Origin: Agarophyton chilense
Lineage: Eukaryota > Rhodophyta > Florideophyceae > Gracilariales > Gracilariaceae
DNA: 64,000 nt
Direction of reading: 5' to 3'
Assembly: GCA_030374765.1 (NCBI GenBank)
Contig: JARGXX010000090.1
Location: forward strand, 1 to 64,000
Part shown: in pieces, positions 1-11,572 of the stretch
Layout: each line of letters begins with the position of its first letter
How positions within the stretch are numbered: position 1 is the stretch's first letter
Made by a program: the position numbers and the translations under genes
The notes under the pieces: model-generated
Told to the model about the DNA's origin: nothing
The model's input: only the letters and a program-made list of their open reading frames with translations
Database searches by the model: none

Positions 1-1700
1 GAGGCTACGCCCCTTTATCGCAAACTACCACATTTGCCAAGAAGGCTCAGCCTTCCAAAGTCCAATCTGAATTGGACAGCGTCGCCTGGTCCCACACAGA
101 CGAGGTTGACCGCAATCTACGCGTGCTAGCTTCCGAATTTTTTGAAAGACCTTCACCGCGCTGCTTTTCAACGACTTCCTATACGAAATGGATGAAACCG
201 CTCGCTGGCATATCTTTGACGCAATTCGAGTATAACTCGACCGTCGACGTGTACCCTCACCGCTTCACGACGTTCGTTCGGTCTGCCACTTTGGACCCCG
301 ATTCGAATGGCCATGGTCGGCCCTATTCCGGGCCACCCCTCAAACCCGTCGTGGAGATAGCCAAAAAGAAGACCGAGTTGGTGGACATCATTATGAACGA
401 GTCACAGCAGCAACTTCCGCCTGATCCGGCAGCGCCACTACCGTCGTCGTCGGAACGCGCCCAACGCCGCTGGTCCCTCACCTCCTCCCCAACCCCCAAA
501 TCTTCCCTACAACGTCAACGAAACTCGCGTCCTCCCGCCGCACTCCTTCACCCAAACTACTACTCTCAACGCTTCTACAAGAGGCGGAGGACGAAATTGG
601 AAAAGGTATATTCGCCTCTACGGTGTCGATTTCAAAGAATTCGTACAGGTGGATATTATCAAACGAACTACCGCCTCATCTCCAGTCGGAGCAGTGCAAC
701 TGGTCCTCACCGACCCGCCATACAACATTCGGTAGCTGGCTCTGGCCGCCACAAAACAGCAACCACGGACGCCATTTCCCAAGACGATATGAAGCGCACG
801 GCGCAGGTTATTGGCGAGCTGTTGTGCCCTGGCGGCCACTTTATTCTCTTTTGCTCCATTCGCCAGTTCAGGCCGTGGTTGTCGTGCTTCAAAAGCATTT
901 CCGAGTCCCAAACTGCGCTATTCAAGGTGGACCCTGTGCCGTTGGTTTTCGTCCGCGCCGCCTCCCATCCTACTGGGAGCCACCGCGGGCTGCGAACGTC
1001 GCCGTTGCCCATCACCGAGTATACGCCATTCACGGCATCAAAACGGGGCTCACTCACGATGAAAACCTGGCTCGCGTAAACCTCGGTCAACTACAACTAC
1101 GTTCCTTCTCGCTACCCGGCTTACAAGAACGTGATTGATAACGTGCCGGGACTAGCCGCTGGCGAGACCCTGCGTTGGAATCGCCTGCATTCTGTCACCA
1201 ACAATCACAACGCCGTCACTGAAAAAGTACGCCCGGAGCAGAAGAGTCGTGCTCTACTCAAGGAACTCATAAGCCGCTATTCTCAGCTGGCGACATGGTG
1301 GTGGATTTATATGCCGGAACGGGTTCCACCGCTTTGGCGTGCATGGAGCTCCCAGGTCACAGACGCTTTTGGGGTGCGAGAAAGACGCAGTGTGTTACGC
1401 TCACGCAAAACACAATGCTGTCGTTCACTTTATCAAAACCGTTTTACAGAACAGCACCGACATTGAAGTGCCGCACCATCTCATCATCCAAGTTCATCGC
1501 GTAGTTCGCTCACTACCGAACACGGACCTGCGATCGAAATACCTTTGGACCGCGCCTCCCGGTCTGCCACAGTACCAAATTTTTCCTGCGCCGCTCGCTT
1601 CCTTTCTCTGCAACTTGTGGAAAGACCGTGAGTTTGCAGCCGTTTGCCGCAGTAAACCGGTGCATGAATGGCCGCGAGAGAAACAGGGCCTTCTCACTCA
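1..1700 (+). pseudogene. Bacterial-type amino-DNA methyltransferase relic (DPPY...DLYAGTG), left end outside the window
   Basis: Relic of an S-adenosylmethionine-dependent DNA amino-methyltransferase (N6-adenine or N4-cytosine). The reading frame is open at the left window edge, so the N-terminus is missing. The catalytic motif IV, DPPY, is at 712-723 within LTDPPYNIR. A frame change follows, then a stretch near 780-850 ending in LLCPGGHFILF, typical of the strand after motif IV. Further down, around 1220-1330, comes a KSRALLKELISRYS segment followed by VDLYAGTGST (1301-1330), the SAM-binding motif I. Motif IV before motif I is the beta-group order. The motifs lie in different frames with stops between them (for example TAG directly after DPPYNIR), and no plausible intron boundaries were seen, so the gene is dead. 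Codon choice is C/G-rich at third positions, like the adjacent helicase units and unlike the AT-rich DNA beyond 21 kb. Confidence 0.7.
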
Positions 1701-2355
1701 GATTGATCCGGATACGTTACTGGCCATAGAAGGGTATGCCCATGGAGTGTATACCAAAAAGTCCGACATCCGACACCCTTGGCGGAGACGGGGTCTTTGC
1801 CGCACGCCAGTTTAATGAAGGCGACACAGTGTGCTACTTTTATGGAACCCTCGTCTACCACGACCTCTCCAAACGCTCCGCCACACAGTCTTCGTATGCC
1901 AACGGTTTGCTCGCCGTCACCGTGGAGCGCTTCAACTCCACTTCCATGGAAATCCGAGTGACAGGTCCGGACTTTGTCAGACTGCCCACCCGGGAGACCG
2001 TGGAACCCACTCCATGTGGATCACGCCTGCCCCGTTCTGTGTTGGCGGAATCATCAATGATGCCCAATACCGCCCAGAGGACCTCGACATTCAGGCCTTA
2101 CGGGACAAGGTACTCCCAAACCTCGCACACCAAATGTAGTAGCGCGCCTTTCGTCTACTTTGAAAAACTCAAAGTCAGGAATCCAAGACTACCACCTTAT
2201 CACAATAGTGGCCACCCGAAACCATCGAGCGAGAAGAAGAAGTGCTAATAGACTATGGAAAACGACTACGCTCATTGGCCCAGGGTTCCAAAAACACAAA
2301 CACACACCTTTCATGTGGATCTTGTAGATTAGTTGTTTCTTTTCTTTCTCAGTAA
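1701..2355 (+). pseudogene. SET-domain lysine methyltransferase relic
   Basis: Directly downstream of the DNA-methyltransferase relic. The N-terminal SET strand reads VYTKKSDI, then after a frameshift GGDGVFAARQFNEGD (from 1781), then an FYGTLVYHD segment. The central motif is GGIINDA at about 2045-2070 (the SET-C region, usually NH or ND followed by N/C). The C-terminal signature EEEVLIDYG is at 2233-2259 and corresponds to the family's E-L-x-x-D-Y. A CGSC cysteine pair at 2314-2325 could be a post-SET remnant, and the frame ends with TAA at 2353-2355. At least two frameshifts separate these blocks. SET enzymes methylate protein lysines. Whether this was fused to the DNA methyltransferase or was a separate neighbour cannot be decided, because both are broken. 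The order and near-continuity suggest one ancestral polypeptide. Confidence 0.65.
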
Positions 2356-2955
2356 AACACAACTAAAAACTAAACCTTCTCTCCTAAGAACAACCACGCG
2401 CAAACTCTCTTCCTTCATTCGTTTTAAAAACAGAAAACCTATAACCTTCTTCTTCGGCCCCCACTGCCACGCCCCGCAACATCTCACTTCTTTTGCCAAA
2501 CACCATCATAACGTTACACAGTGCGCATACTGTAACACATAGCACCCCTCCTACCCACGTCACATGTAGCACCACCTTTTCCAAAATCAACGGTCAAACA
2601 TGTCGCATATGCATATATGAGCTCAACCGCGGTGCAGCACCGCTTGTGCTCAAACTAATACGTGTGTACGATACGCCACCACCGTCACTAGTTAGCCGTT
2701 CCGAAAACGTCATGCTTCACAACAAGTTGCCACATTGCCGCACAACATCCGCTGGCGCACCCGATCGCGCGCCAGCTCGTTCTAAACCTCCGTCCATTTA
2801 CACACAAGTACGAACCCACCCTGAAAACTTCTGCCCTCCCCCAACCCGACTCCACCAACGCGCAGCCCCATCTCTTCTCTGTGCTGCCCTTTTTCCCTTC
2901 CCGCTCCCCCCCTCCACGGAAACCACGCCCCTTACACAAAATCACTCTCCTCAAT
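2356..2955. other. Gene-free spacer left of the first helicase unit
   Basis: C-rich, T-poor plus strand with pyrimidine runs such as the one near 2820-2920. No recognisable coding motif is present. The right edge abuts the GGGGCGGAGGCC sequence that also begins the second tandem unit. Confidence 0.5.
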
Positions 2956-3160
2956 GGGGCGGAGGCCAATGAGCTTTATTGTGACACACTCCTCCCCACA
3001 AACCCACAGTCATACACCGGGAATGAATGACCTGCAATACCAAATAGTATCCTGATGGTTCCCTTTTACAGTATGCCGTTTGCTAAAGCCAGCCACACGC
3101 GCCCTCCCCCAAAAACACCAAACCGCCTTTCTCCAATTACCCTCGCCCCACCTATTTACT

Positions 3161-3180
3161 ACTTATACTGCTATATCGGC
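3161..3180 (+). promoter_or_regulatory. Candidate core promoter of the helicase gene (conserved in both units)
   Basis: A TATA-like stretch (CTTATACTGCTATATCGG) about 130 bases before the ATG at 3303. It is identical at the matching place in unit 2 (about 12565-12584). Between it and the ATG lie a TTGTGTTTGTTTGTGTGTG run and a pyrimidine-rich leader. Assignment rests on position and conservation only. Confidence 0.3.
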
Positions 3181-3302
3181 AGTGAACCCGTCCATTTCGC
3201 TGATGCTCCCAAACTCGATTGTGTTTGTTTGTGTGTGTCTTTCTTTGCGTCTTCAAAAACAATCCTCCCAAGCGTCTTCTTCTCTCTCTTACACGTTCAG
3301 TT

Positions 3303-6300
3303 ATGTCGCAAAACAGCTTATCCTCCGCCGGCGAACATGGCTTGCCCGTGTTCATCCCCTCTTCGGTGCACAGCCCACCGAGGGCTGCGGTGAACATCTC
3401 ACCGCCCACTCCCCCTAATCCCCTGCTCCCCCCACCGCCTCCGCCCGTGGCGCGTGACGCCCATGCTCAACCCCATTCCGACTTACCCGTTACCGACGCA
3501 AATGCAGCCGACGATTCTTCCTCTTTTATCATGGCACTCGGTACCATTGTGAATATGGGTATTCATTCTATTGGGTTCTTTCCGTTGTGCGTCAACTGCC
3601 AGTGTGGGCTGCCGTCTGCCCGCGCAATCCAACATCACTTGCGCAAACAGCACTCCATCCGCTTTGGAAATTGCACGTCCCATGTCAATGGCAATCCTGC
3701 ACGAGGTGCACACCTTGCGCAACAACTCTACCGTTGCCCCCGTGTGGCAAAAGTATCGCCCCCAACACAACGCTCAATTTGTGTCCGGGCCCTCTACGTT
3801 CCTCACGCCCCTGGCTCACATTGCCATTCACAATGGCTATCAGTGCCCGCTCTGCAAATTCTGCTACCTCGACCCCGTTCGTTTGCAAGCGCATCTGATC
3901 GAATGCCACAACATGTCGCCTGCGGTTGCCCAGCCGCACCTTGACCGTACCGTCTCGTCGGGCCGTATTGCCTTGCAGACAGTGTACGGCGGCGTTCGTC
4001 GCCGTTTATTCCCCGTTACCAATGCTCAACCCATAGGCTGCTTGTCCAAAACTTTCCAGGTTCCGCAGGCGCCTGCGGCACGGCCTGAGACCCCCCGGCG
4101 CAGCCTGTTTGTCTCCAACCACCCCATCGTCCAGTGGCAACGACTGCCAAAGGCATCGAGCCCCCGCTTCAACACATTAACCACTTTTTACAAAAGTTCA
4201 CCACCGGCGCTCCTTGTTCGCAATCAGACCCTTTGCTTCGTCACCACTCGGAGAAGAATTCTTTCATCACCTTTTCCAAGTTTGACATCGTTCTTCACTC
4301 GCTTCATGTTCATCTGGATGTGGCGGCTCAACTATCCAGAACTGGCACAACGCCCACATCCGCTGAAAGCACCATCACCCACCACATCTTCGACTACCTC
4401 TCTCAGGTGAACATTTTGGTTAGTAAGACCTCCCTGGCTTTCTTGGACCGCCTCAACAAGCGCACCGACACAGCTTTTAAAACTGTCTCCACTGAAACCC
4501 TCAAGCGTTACGCTTCACACATTTCCCGTTTGCTTGTGTTTACCCACAGGACAAGGGCAAACCTCCCTCATCTCGTACCCGACTCAGACCTCATGTACTG
4601 CTACACTACTTCCGTGTTGGATGCCATTCGCATGTCTTCCTCTGGTGAGCTCCCCGCCCCGTTTCCTCCAACCCAACATGGCCCAGCGGTCCATAGCGCG
4701 CTCAAGCCCTTCTTGCTTCAATCTTTAGCGCCATACCAGTCTTTAGATCTCCTCTCCGTTCGCAACTTCATTGCTTGCGCAAGCGTGATAAGCACCGACC
4801 CCAACCCGCCTATCGCTGCCCCCTTGCCGTCTGACCGCACGCCTGAGCCTTACGACACGGTCATTTCTCACGACCCCAACAATACCTCCTTTCGTTTTGC
4901 AGCCGCCTCAGATGTGACGCACCTCCTCGCCGCTCTTCAATATGGCATCTGTGCCTGCGCCATACACGAACTGCACGTGCTCTCCAAATCTTCTCCCCTG
5001 TTGCAACCTGCCACCCCTGCTTCCGAACGCACAGTTCACGTTCAAGAACGCATGCGTACCATCGACGCGGCAATCGACGCTGATTCCAACAACGCCCTTT
5101 CGTTTGTCAGAAAGACACTCACGCTTGCAATGTCCATATCCTCTCGCGAGGAAATGTTCGTTTCTTTCCACAATTGTGATGTTCACCCGTCCTGCGGCAT
5201 AGTGCGTGACATTCACCTCGCCCTCTCAGAAGTCGGCTCTTTGGTTTTAACTCTACACAAAGAAATACAACATACTCTTCACAACGACCTGCTTCTTGGC
5301 CACGCTCTGCCAACCGGTTTCACAAACGCGCTACACTCACTTCAGGACGACTCCTTCAACAAAAGCCCAGGCTTTTCTTTCCTTACCAACCTCAACAACC
5401 GCCCATTTATCGAACAAAACATGGCTTTCGTTTTTACTTGTCTCACGTCTTCCATGCCCCACAACTCCAACACCGACCACACTCCGTTTCTTCCGCAACG
5501 CAAGCAAAACGGTACCTTTCCCCGCACACAACTGCCCACAACCGACATTTTGGGCACCGATATGTTCACGCATGCGTTGTCGAGGTGGCTCTCATGTGCA
5601 CAGAAAATCCAAGAACGCCTGTTGGTTGCGCTACACCTTTCGTCGGGCTCTCCTGCGCGCGGCACAGAGATTGAAACATACCGTATCCACAACGACCAAC
5701 ACTTTCAACGTTGTCTCATGCTCATCGACAAATCGCCTGTCCTCATTTGCCGTTACATGAAAACGCGAAACAGCAAAGGGGCCGCCACTCCGATTGCTCG
5801 CTTTCCCGATGCCCAAACATCCCGTCTTCTGCTCATGTACTTGACTCTGATACGTCCTTTTGAAGCATATATCGTCCGCCGCCTACACGGGGAAAACTGT
5901 TTCCAGATGCATTGGAAAATGCTGTTCGCCAACTGCGGAATTCCTTATGCCGCAAACACCATCCGCTCGATAATCAGCTCTCACTTGAGCAAACGCGGTT
6001 TCCCAATATCCTTCAACGACTATAGAAACTTCACCGTGGGAATGACCAACACAGTTTCCAATGTCACCGCATCTTCTGTAGCCGATCACATGTTGGAAGA
6101 GCTATTGACCACTGCCCATGGCCAGGCGGGCCACTCTGCGCACACCGCCGCTTTTCTTTACGCTCGTACACCACATGACATATCCGGTTTGCAGCACTCT
6201 CAACTTTCCAAATATCGCGAGTGGTCCAGCCAATGGCACCAGTATCTCGGTCTTCTTCTTAATGCTCCCCTCACCCAACAACAACAACAACACCACAGAA

Positions 6301-8840
6301 AACGTCCGGTTACTGACACAGTTCTACCTACACCTGAACCAAAGCGCTCCATCCATACATCGCAGCCAACCCCGTCCCCTCCCACTGACCGCTCTGCGAT
6401 CCCCCATTCTCAAATCAACCTAAACCTGGCCGCCTCTCATCCTTTCAATCCACATCCGCCTGCTTTTATGGCAGCCGCCATACCGCGCGGTGGAGCTTCT
6501 CTCTTACAACAACCGCTTGTGACCTACGAACATATTACATCAGAAATGCTCCGAGCACTAAGACAGGCACTTTCCAACGACTCCGCTTTATTCAAGTCCC
6601 ACCAACAATTTGTGAACACAGCGGCCGTGTACAACAGGCTGTCCAACATGCTACTACTCCAGCCGACTGGATCTGGAAAAACACTATCTCTTCTGCTCCC
6701 CGTCTTCATGGAAAAGGGCAAATACTCCACCGTTCTCATCACCCCTCTCACAGCCTTGCTCAGTGAATACGAACTGCGCGCTCAGCTCTTCGGCCTTCGT
6801 GCTTCTCGTACACCCACCCCTCCCGGATCGCACTCCTTTGCCGACATTTACATCTTTTCCGCTGAAAGACTTTCTCTTCCTTCTTTTACAGAGTTCACCA
6901 CGCGACTGATCGCCGCCGACCGCCTCGCCCGCATTGCCATCGATGAATGTCACTTATTTCTTTTATGGCAACACTTTCGCCCGTGCTTGGCCAACCTCCA
7001 CAACTGCTTCGGCCATATTCCCACAAAGATCCCTCGCGTGCTTTTAAGCGCGACAGTGCCGCCGCGCGACCGCCCCCTTCTTCTGTCGCAGCTGCACATC
7101 CCGAACGCGCATGTGTACGCTTCTTCGACTGCAAGAAACAACATTTCTTTTGTCGTGTATCAGCTAAGCTCAGCCCCCAGCACTTCGCGTGCCACACGCT
7201 TTCGCGCCGCTCATGGCCACTTTCAGGATGTGTTTGGATACCTGCTTCAGCTGGGCGTCTCAATCATGCAAGAGCATGTGGCTCGATTGCTTCACTCGTC
7301 GGCTGACACAACCCTAGCTCGCGTTCTTATATTCTCGTTAACACGCCCGGCTGCCGAAGCTGTCCATGAAGCTCTCGCCGCTTCGCGTTCTTCTTTTGGT
7401 GCCCTTAAACAATCCACTACTGTCACGGTTCTCCTGTACCATTCTGGTCTCTCCGATGTTCGTAAACGCCGGGCTCACACCCTTTGGAACTCTCCGCCTT
7501 CTTCCAGCGCACCCACAACCAACCACATTCTCTTCATGGTTTGCACCTCTTCTTTTGGTACGGGCATCGACGTTCCCAACGTTCGCCTGGTTTTCAACTT
7601 TGGTGGAGTAGCGAGTCTTTGCGACCTCGCGCAACAGGCCGGCAGGGCCGGCCGCGATGGAAACCCATCCACTTGCGTCACCATTTATTTCCAGCCCTAC
7701 TTCAAACTCGTCACGGAAACTCTTTCTTCGTCCTCATCCAACACAAATGCGTTTGAGGAGCCCAATCGCATATACAACCAAGCACTTTCCACGGAGCGTT
7801 GGTTGGAAGCGCAGCATTGGGTCGAATGCAAATCTGTTTGTCGAAGGAACGCCCTCTATTTCCACATGGACGGAAAAGAACCAGGCATCTGTCTCTTCTC
7901 TCCTTCGGTTCTTAATTGCGATATTTGCAATAGCATCGCAGCTGTCTCTCCCTCTCCCACCCCGGAACGAAGCTCCGTTTCCGCTACCCCTTCTGCCTCT
8001 CAGCACGCCCAATCCATTTCACCGTCACCCAGCGCTTCGCCACAAACGCCCACGCCGCCAAAAAACCGTCCCAATCAATCAAACAGAACATCCTTAAACA
8101 ACCAAAACACCAACACCAACGGCGGCCCAACACAAAGCCCCAAACCCCACGCCAGTCGTCCACCACGACCCCCCACCTCCACTCCATCGCCGTTGCTGAC
8201 AACCACGCATCCATCCGCAGCGACCCAATCGCCCACTGTCGCTCATTCTCAATCTCAGTCGCACTCTGCCACCTTCTTTTACACCTTGGAACGAAAAACA
8301 CCGCAACAAATCGTGTCACACTTCGAGGAGCTCTCCCGCCGACTTGCCCCTCTCTGTGTGCCATGCTTGCTGCACGAAAAAACGCAAGTGCACTTGACGG
8401 ACACTCATGCATGCCCCCATTCCCGTCAACGATAATTCAGATGGTTTTCGCCGCACCATATATCGCGCAACTGCAGGTTCGATAAATCACCTCAAGGAAC
8501 CTGCTACCGTTGCCATCTCGGATTCTGCAAGGGACTCAAAACTCATTCTCAACCGCACACTTTTGGAACAAGACACTGCATCTTCATTTCGCTCTATCAA
8601 CTGGCATGGGTCTTGTGGCGAACATGCTCCAAAACTCGCTCCGAAATTGCACTTCACCTCTTTGACGGCCGCATGCAATCCAAGTTCAACTCCATTTCCC
8701 AATCCTCCCAAGATTCCTCACCCCTCCACCTTGAAATAGACGCCATGTTTCATGATTGGTTAACACACAACAACCACTTTGCCGTACCCAACATTCTACG
8801 CCTTGCAGCTTGGTGGAAGTCAACCACAACACTCATTTAA
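3303..8840 (+). pseudogene. Telomere-linked-helicase-like gene, copy 1 (C2H2 fingers, recombinase-like core, RecQ motor, zinc knuckle)
   Basis: Predicted ATP-dependent DNA helicase of the RecQ/telomere-linked-helicase type, nuclear by inference. ATG at 3303 starts MSQNSL and a proline-rich leader, followed by a first C2H2 finger (CVNCQC...H...H). One extra base at about 3661 shifts the frame, and one missing C in a C-run at about 4092 restores it. The second finger (CPLC...H...H) lies inside the shifted interval. From 4134 a long open frame runs to TAA at 8433-8435. It contains the recombinase-like core (5643-6167) and the helicase motifs PTGSGKT (about 6663), DECH (about 6940), LLSATVPP, FGTGIDVPN and QQAGRAGRDG (about 7635). 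The TAA sits where copy 2 has the first Cys of a CCHC knuckle; the second Cys is Trp here. The rest of the C-terminal frame continues to TAA at 8838-8840. Confidence 0.85.
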
Positions 8841-8867
8841 GCACGATTTCAGATTCCAACCCGGTAC

Positions 8868-8873
8868 AATAAA
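8868..8873 (+). terminator. AATAAA poly(A) signal, helicase copy 1
   Basis: AATAAA lies 28 bases after the last stop of the helicase frame and is conserved in copy 2 (18271-18276). This supports these genes being polymerase II transcription units. Confidence 0.55.
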
Positions 8874-9256
8874 CACCCATTCTTCTTTCTCCATTTTGCT
8901 TTCAACTCTCTTCCTTGCCACAGAAAACCACATTTCCTTCTCTTTATACTTAAGTATAACGCCAAACACCCCATATTCGACCGCTACATTACACCCAAAC
9001 CAGCAACAAGCGTTATTCAAACGACTCTATCTTTAGCTCAACCTCAGCCCCTAAATACCCCAACTCCGCCTCAAAAATACAGTGTAACGAAACAACCTAC
9101 AATCTATATCAGTCCTACACATAAAGCCCAGTACACTTATCGAATGCAGGTCGCTCAACACAGAACTTTATCCAACCACCGCAGATATCGAGTACACCCT
9201 CAAACAATCTGTTCACCACGCATTCGTACTATACTGGAACTTGACGTCTCGACTCT
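8874..9256. other. 3' flank of helicase copy 1
   Basis: Non-coding sequence repeated almost unchanged after copy 2 (18277-18660). No conserved coding frame was seen. Confidence 0.5.
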
Positions 9257-9530
9257 AGACCCCTAAAACCCCTAAAATCCAATAAACGCAAAGCTTCCCC
9301 TAAAACCCCTAAAGCCCACCAGCCCCTAAACAATGTTTTCCTCTCCGTAAATAAAAAATCCCATAAAGGTAAAGTTTCCCCTAAACCCCCTGAGTCCCTG
9401 AACCCCTGAACCTGTAAAACCCCTAAAACCCCTACACAATGTTTTCCTCTCCGTAAATTCAAAATCCCATAAAGGTAAAGCTTCCCCTAAAACCCCTAAA
9501 CTCCTAAACCCCTGAAACCTGTAAAAGCCC
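9257..9530. repeat. Degenerate telomere-like CCCCTAAA tract, unit 1
   Basis: Short runs of CCCCTAAAA/CCCCTAAAC are interleaved with a repeated ~110-bp module (AATGTTTTCCTCTCCGTAAAT, then CCCATAAAGGTAAAG, then TTCCCCTAAA). The C-rich strand is the plus strand, the orientation expected if the chromosome end lay to the left. The tract is imperfect, so it is an interstitial or subtelomeric relic rather than an active telomere. Confidence 0.6.
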
Positions 9531-9921
9531 GTACACAATGGTTTCCTGTACGAAAACGTAAACTCCCGTAGGCCCTGACCAATAGCTACTTTGTGGCGAT
9601 GGCACTGTTGGACAAACCTTAACGTCATAAGACCCTACCTGGCATCGTTAAGCATACGTCATCCCTACCTCACTAAACGCACTGCACGCGTCTTCTTTAG
9701 CTGAGAGTGTGGCGCCAGCACTCGCCTGACCTACTACTCACCACACTCAACCTACATTGAACTTGACAATACCAACGAATATCGGCCCCCAGTGTTGCCG
9801 GATATGAAAACCATCCTAGAACCAAGCGCAAACGCACCTTTTTTAGCCGCGTCCACGACACCAAAAACGCACATACAAAACGCCTGACAATGTGCCAACT
9901 GCCTCCACGAAATCGCCACAG

Positions 9922-10105
9922 AACCAAGCGCAAACGCATACCCTAACCCTTTCTTTTGATAAAAATTCGCACATTATCCAGCTTACAACACAGCTCGACT
10001 GTGCAGCGGAGATGTGGCTGAAACCAAGCGCCTTTGAGTGCCGCACTCGACGCACGCCTCCACGTTGTGTAGCAAAAATGTTACAATAAAGCATGTGCAA
10101 ACGCA
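9922..10105. repeat. Subtelomeric block A1
   Basis: A 184-bp block beginning ACCAAGCGCAAACGCATACC and containing CCCTAACCC. It recurs at 19323-19508 and 20621-20805. In each case it is followed directly by a U satellite. Confidence 0.75.
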
Positions 10106-10427
10106 GGATTTGGCAGAAAGCCCAGCGCGCGTAAAATTTATGATTTTTTCAAAAGCAAAAATTGCAAAAATGGGTGCTGCGCCCCAACATCTGGCAAGTC
10201 GCGCGCTACGTTACCCGAACGAAGCGCCTGAGCGCAATTAGCCACGATTTTTTGAGCGTGCCAATGTGTCATACGCGCTCTCCAGCACAACGTTTTCCAT
10301 CCAGGGGGTCAAAATCGCACATACGTCGAATGCGGCGCGTGGCGCTTGGTGTATGTAATTACCAAGCGCTACTGACAACTGCGTTTTACCAAGCGCCAGC
10401 CCACACTTACAACCTGTAATATATATA
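10106..10427. repeat. U satellite, copy 1 (322 bp)
   Basis: Begins GGATTTGGCAGAAAGCCCAG and ends AACCTGTAATATATATA. It is directly tandem with the next copy. It contains several AAGCGC words and a short inverted pair around GTGTATGTAATTACCAAGCGC. The apparent short ORFs in it are shared by all copies without coding evidence. Confidence 0.85.
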
Positions 10428-10750
10428 GGATTTGGCAGAAAGCCAAGCGCGCGTAAAATTTATGATTTTTTCAAATGCAAAAATTGCGAAAATGGGTGCT
10501 GCGCCCCAACATCTGGCAAGTCGCGCGCTACGTTACCCAAACGAAGCGCCTGAGCGCAATTAGCCACGATTTTTTGAGCGTGCCAATGTGTCATACGCGC
10601 TCTCCAGCACAACGTTTTCCATCCAGGGGGTCAAAATGGCACATACGTCGAATGCGGCGCGTGGCGCTTTGTGTATGTAATTACAAAGCGCTACTGACAA
10701 CCGCGTTTTACCAAGCGCCAGCCCACACTTACAACCTGTAATATATATAG
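10428..10750. repeat. U satellite, copy 2
   Basis: Second tandem copy of the 322-bp unit, differing from copy 1 at a few bases (for example TGGTGTATG to TTGTGTATG). It ends at the start of block B1. Confidence 0.85.
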
Positions 10751-11520
10751 ATTGTTTTCCTTACTGCAAATATAAAACCCCGTAATGGTGCATCTTCCCC
10801 TAAACCCACCTCTTTTCTTAAGGGACTGCAAGTCATTCAAACATTTTTCAGTATGCTAAAACGCCAATCATCACACAGTTTTTGTGTCCAACTCGGTTCC
10901 TCTTCAGCACTCTTACACATCATTCACATCCAACACACTCTCCTCAGCCCTACTTGTGCGTGTCCACAGTTCAGTGAATCACGAGCTGGTCATCTGCCGT
11001 CTACCGCACACACGGCAAAGACCTTTTCTCAGATTGTAAAACCCCTCCCAAACACACCCAAATCCGAAGCTTTTCGAAAATTAGATCAGATCATCTATCG
11101 GCCACCATGTTCAACTGTACACTTTTGATTTCTCTAAGATCCTCCCTCACACGTCTTCCTACGTGTTTAGCCGCGTTACATGCCCGTGCAACGTGTAGTC
11201 CAGTGCCCAGAGATGAGTTTGGTATGGCAACTGTCACAAGTTCATACACACCCGTGGTGTCTCAGACACCCGTTTTGTCTCGGACAACCTCCATTTTTGG
11301 CACCTTCTATCGCGCTTTTCTAGTCTCGATCAGACTTGCATTTGCGGTGTGCTGAGGCCTGCTATTCTGTAGATTTAATCAAAATACATGTCTGGCTGCT
11401 TGACCTGCGCCACAGCATAATTTTTACAATTTTTTGTCTGGCCGGCCCTGTTTTCAACTCAGACACAGACATCAAAAAATTCATTGATTTTTCAGCATGC
11501 CAAAACACCAATATATTCAG
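10751..11520. repeat. B block, copy 1
   Basis: About 770 bp beginning ATTGTTTTCCTTACTGCAAA, including a TTCCCCTAAACCC word, and ending CACCAATATATTCAG. Its first 60 bases resemble the module of the telomere-like tract, so the two share ancestry. A 52-bp partial duplication of its tail follows at 11521-11572. Confidence 0.8.
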
Positions 11521-11572
11521 GGCTTTAGAATTCAATGCCTTTTCAGCGTACTAAAACACCATTATATTGAAG

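Noticed and set aside
712-780. Intron explaining the stop after DPPYNIR
   Set aside because: Only a 30-40 base GT...AG span would fit. The other frame changes in the same gene have no splice signals, so decay is simpler.
3483-8412. Numerous antisense ORFs opposite both helicase copies
   Set aside because: They mirror the codon structure of the plus-strand gene, recur in both units at the same offsets, and carry no motif of their own.
9229-9628. Gly/Leu/Phe-rich minus-strand ORFs over the telomere-like tracts
   Set aside because: Low-complexity translation of TTTTAGGGG-type repeats, not a protein gene.
10106-10741. Repeated 85-88 codon ORFs in the U satellites
   Set aside because: They are by-products of the satellite sequence. 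No conserved start context, and no sign of selection between copies.
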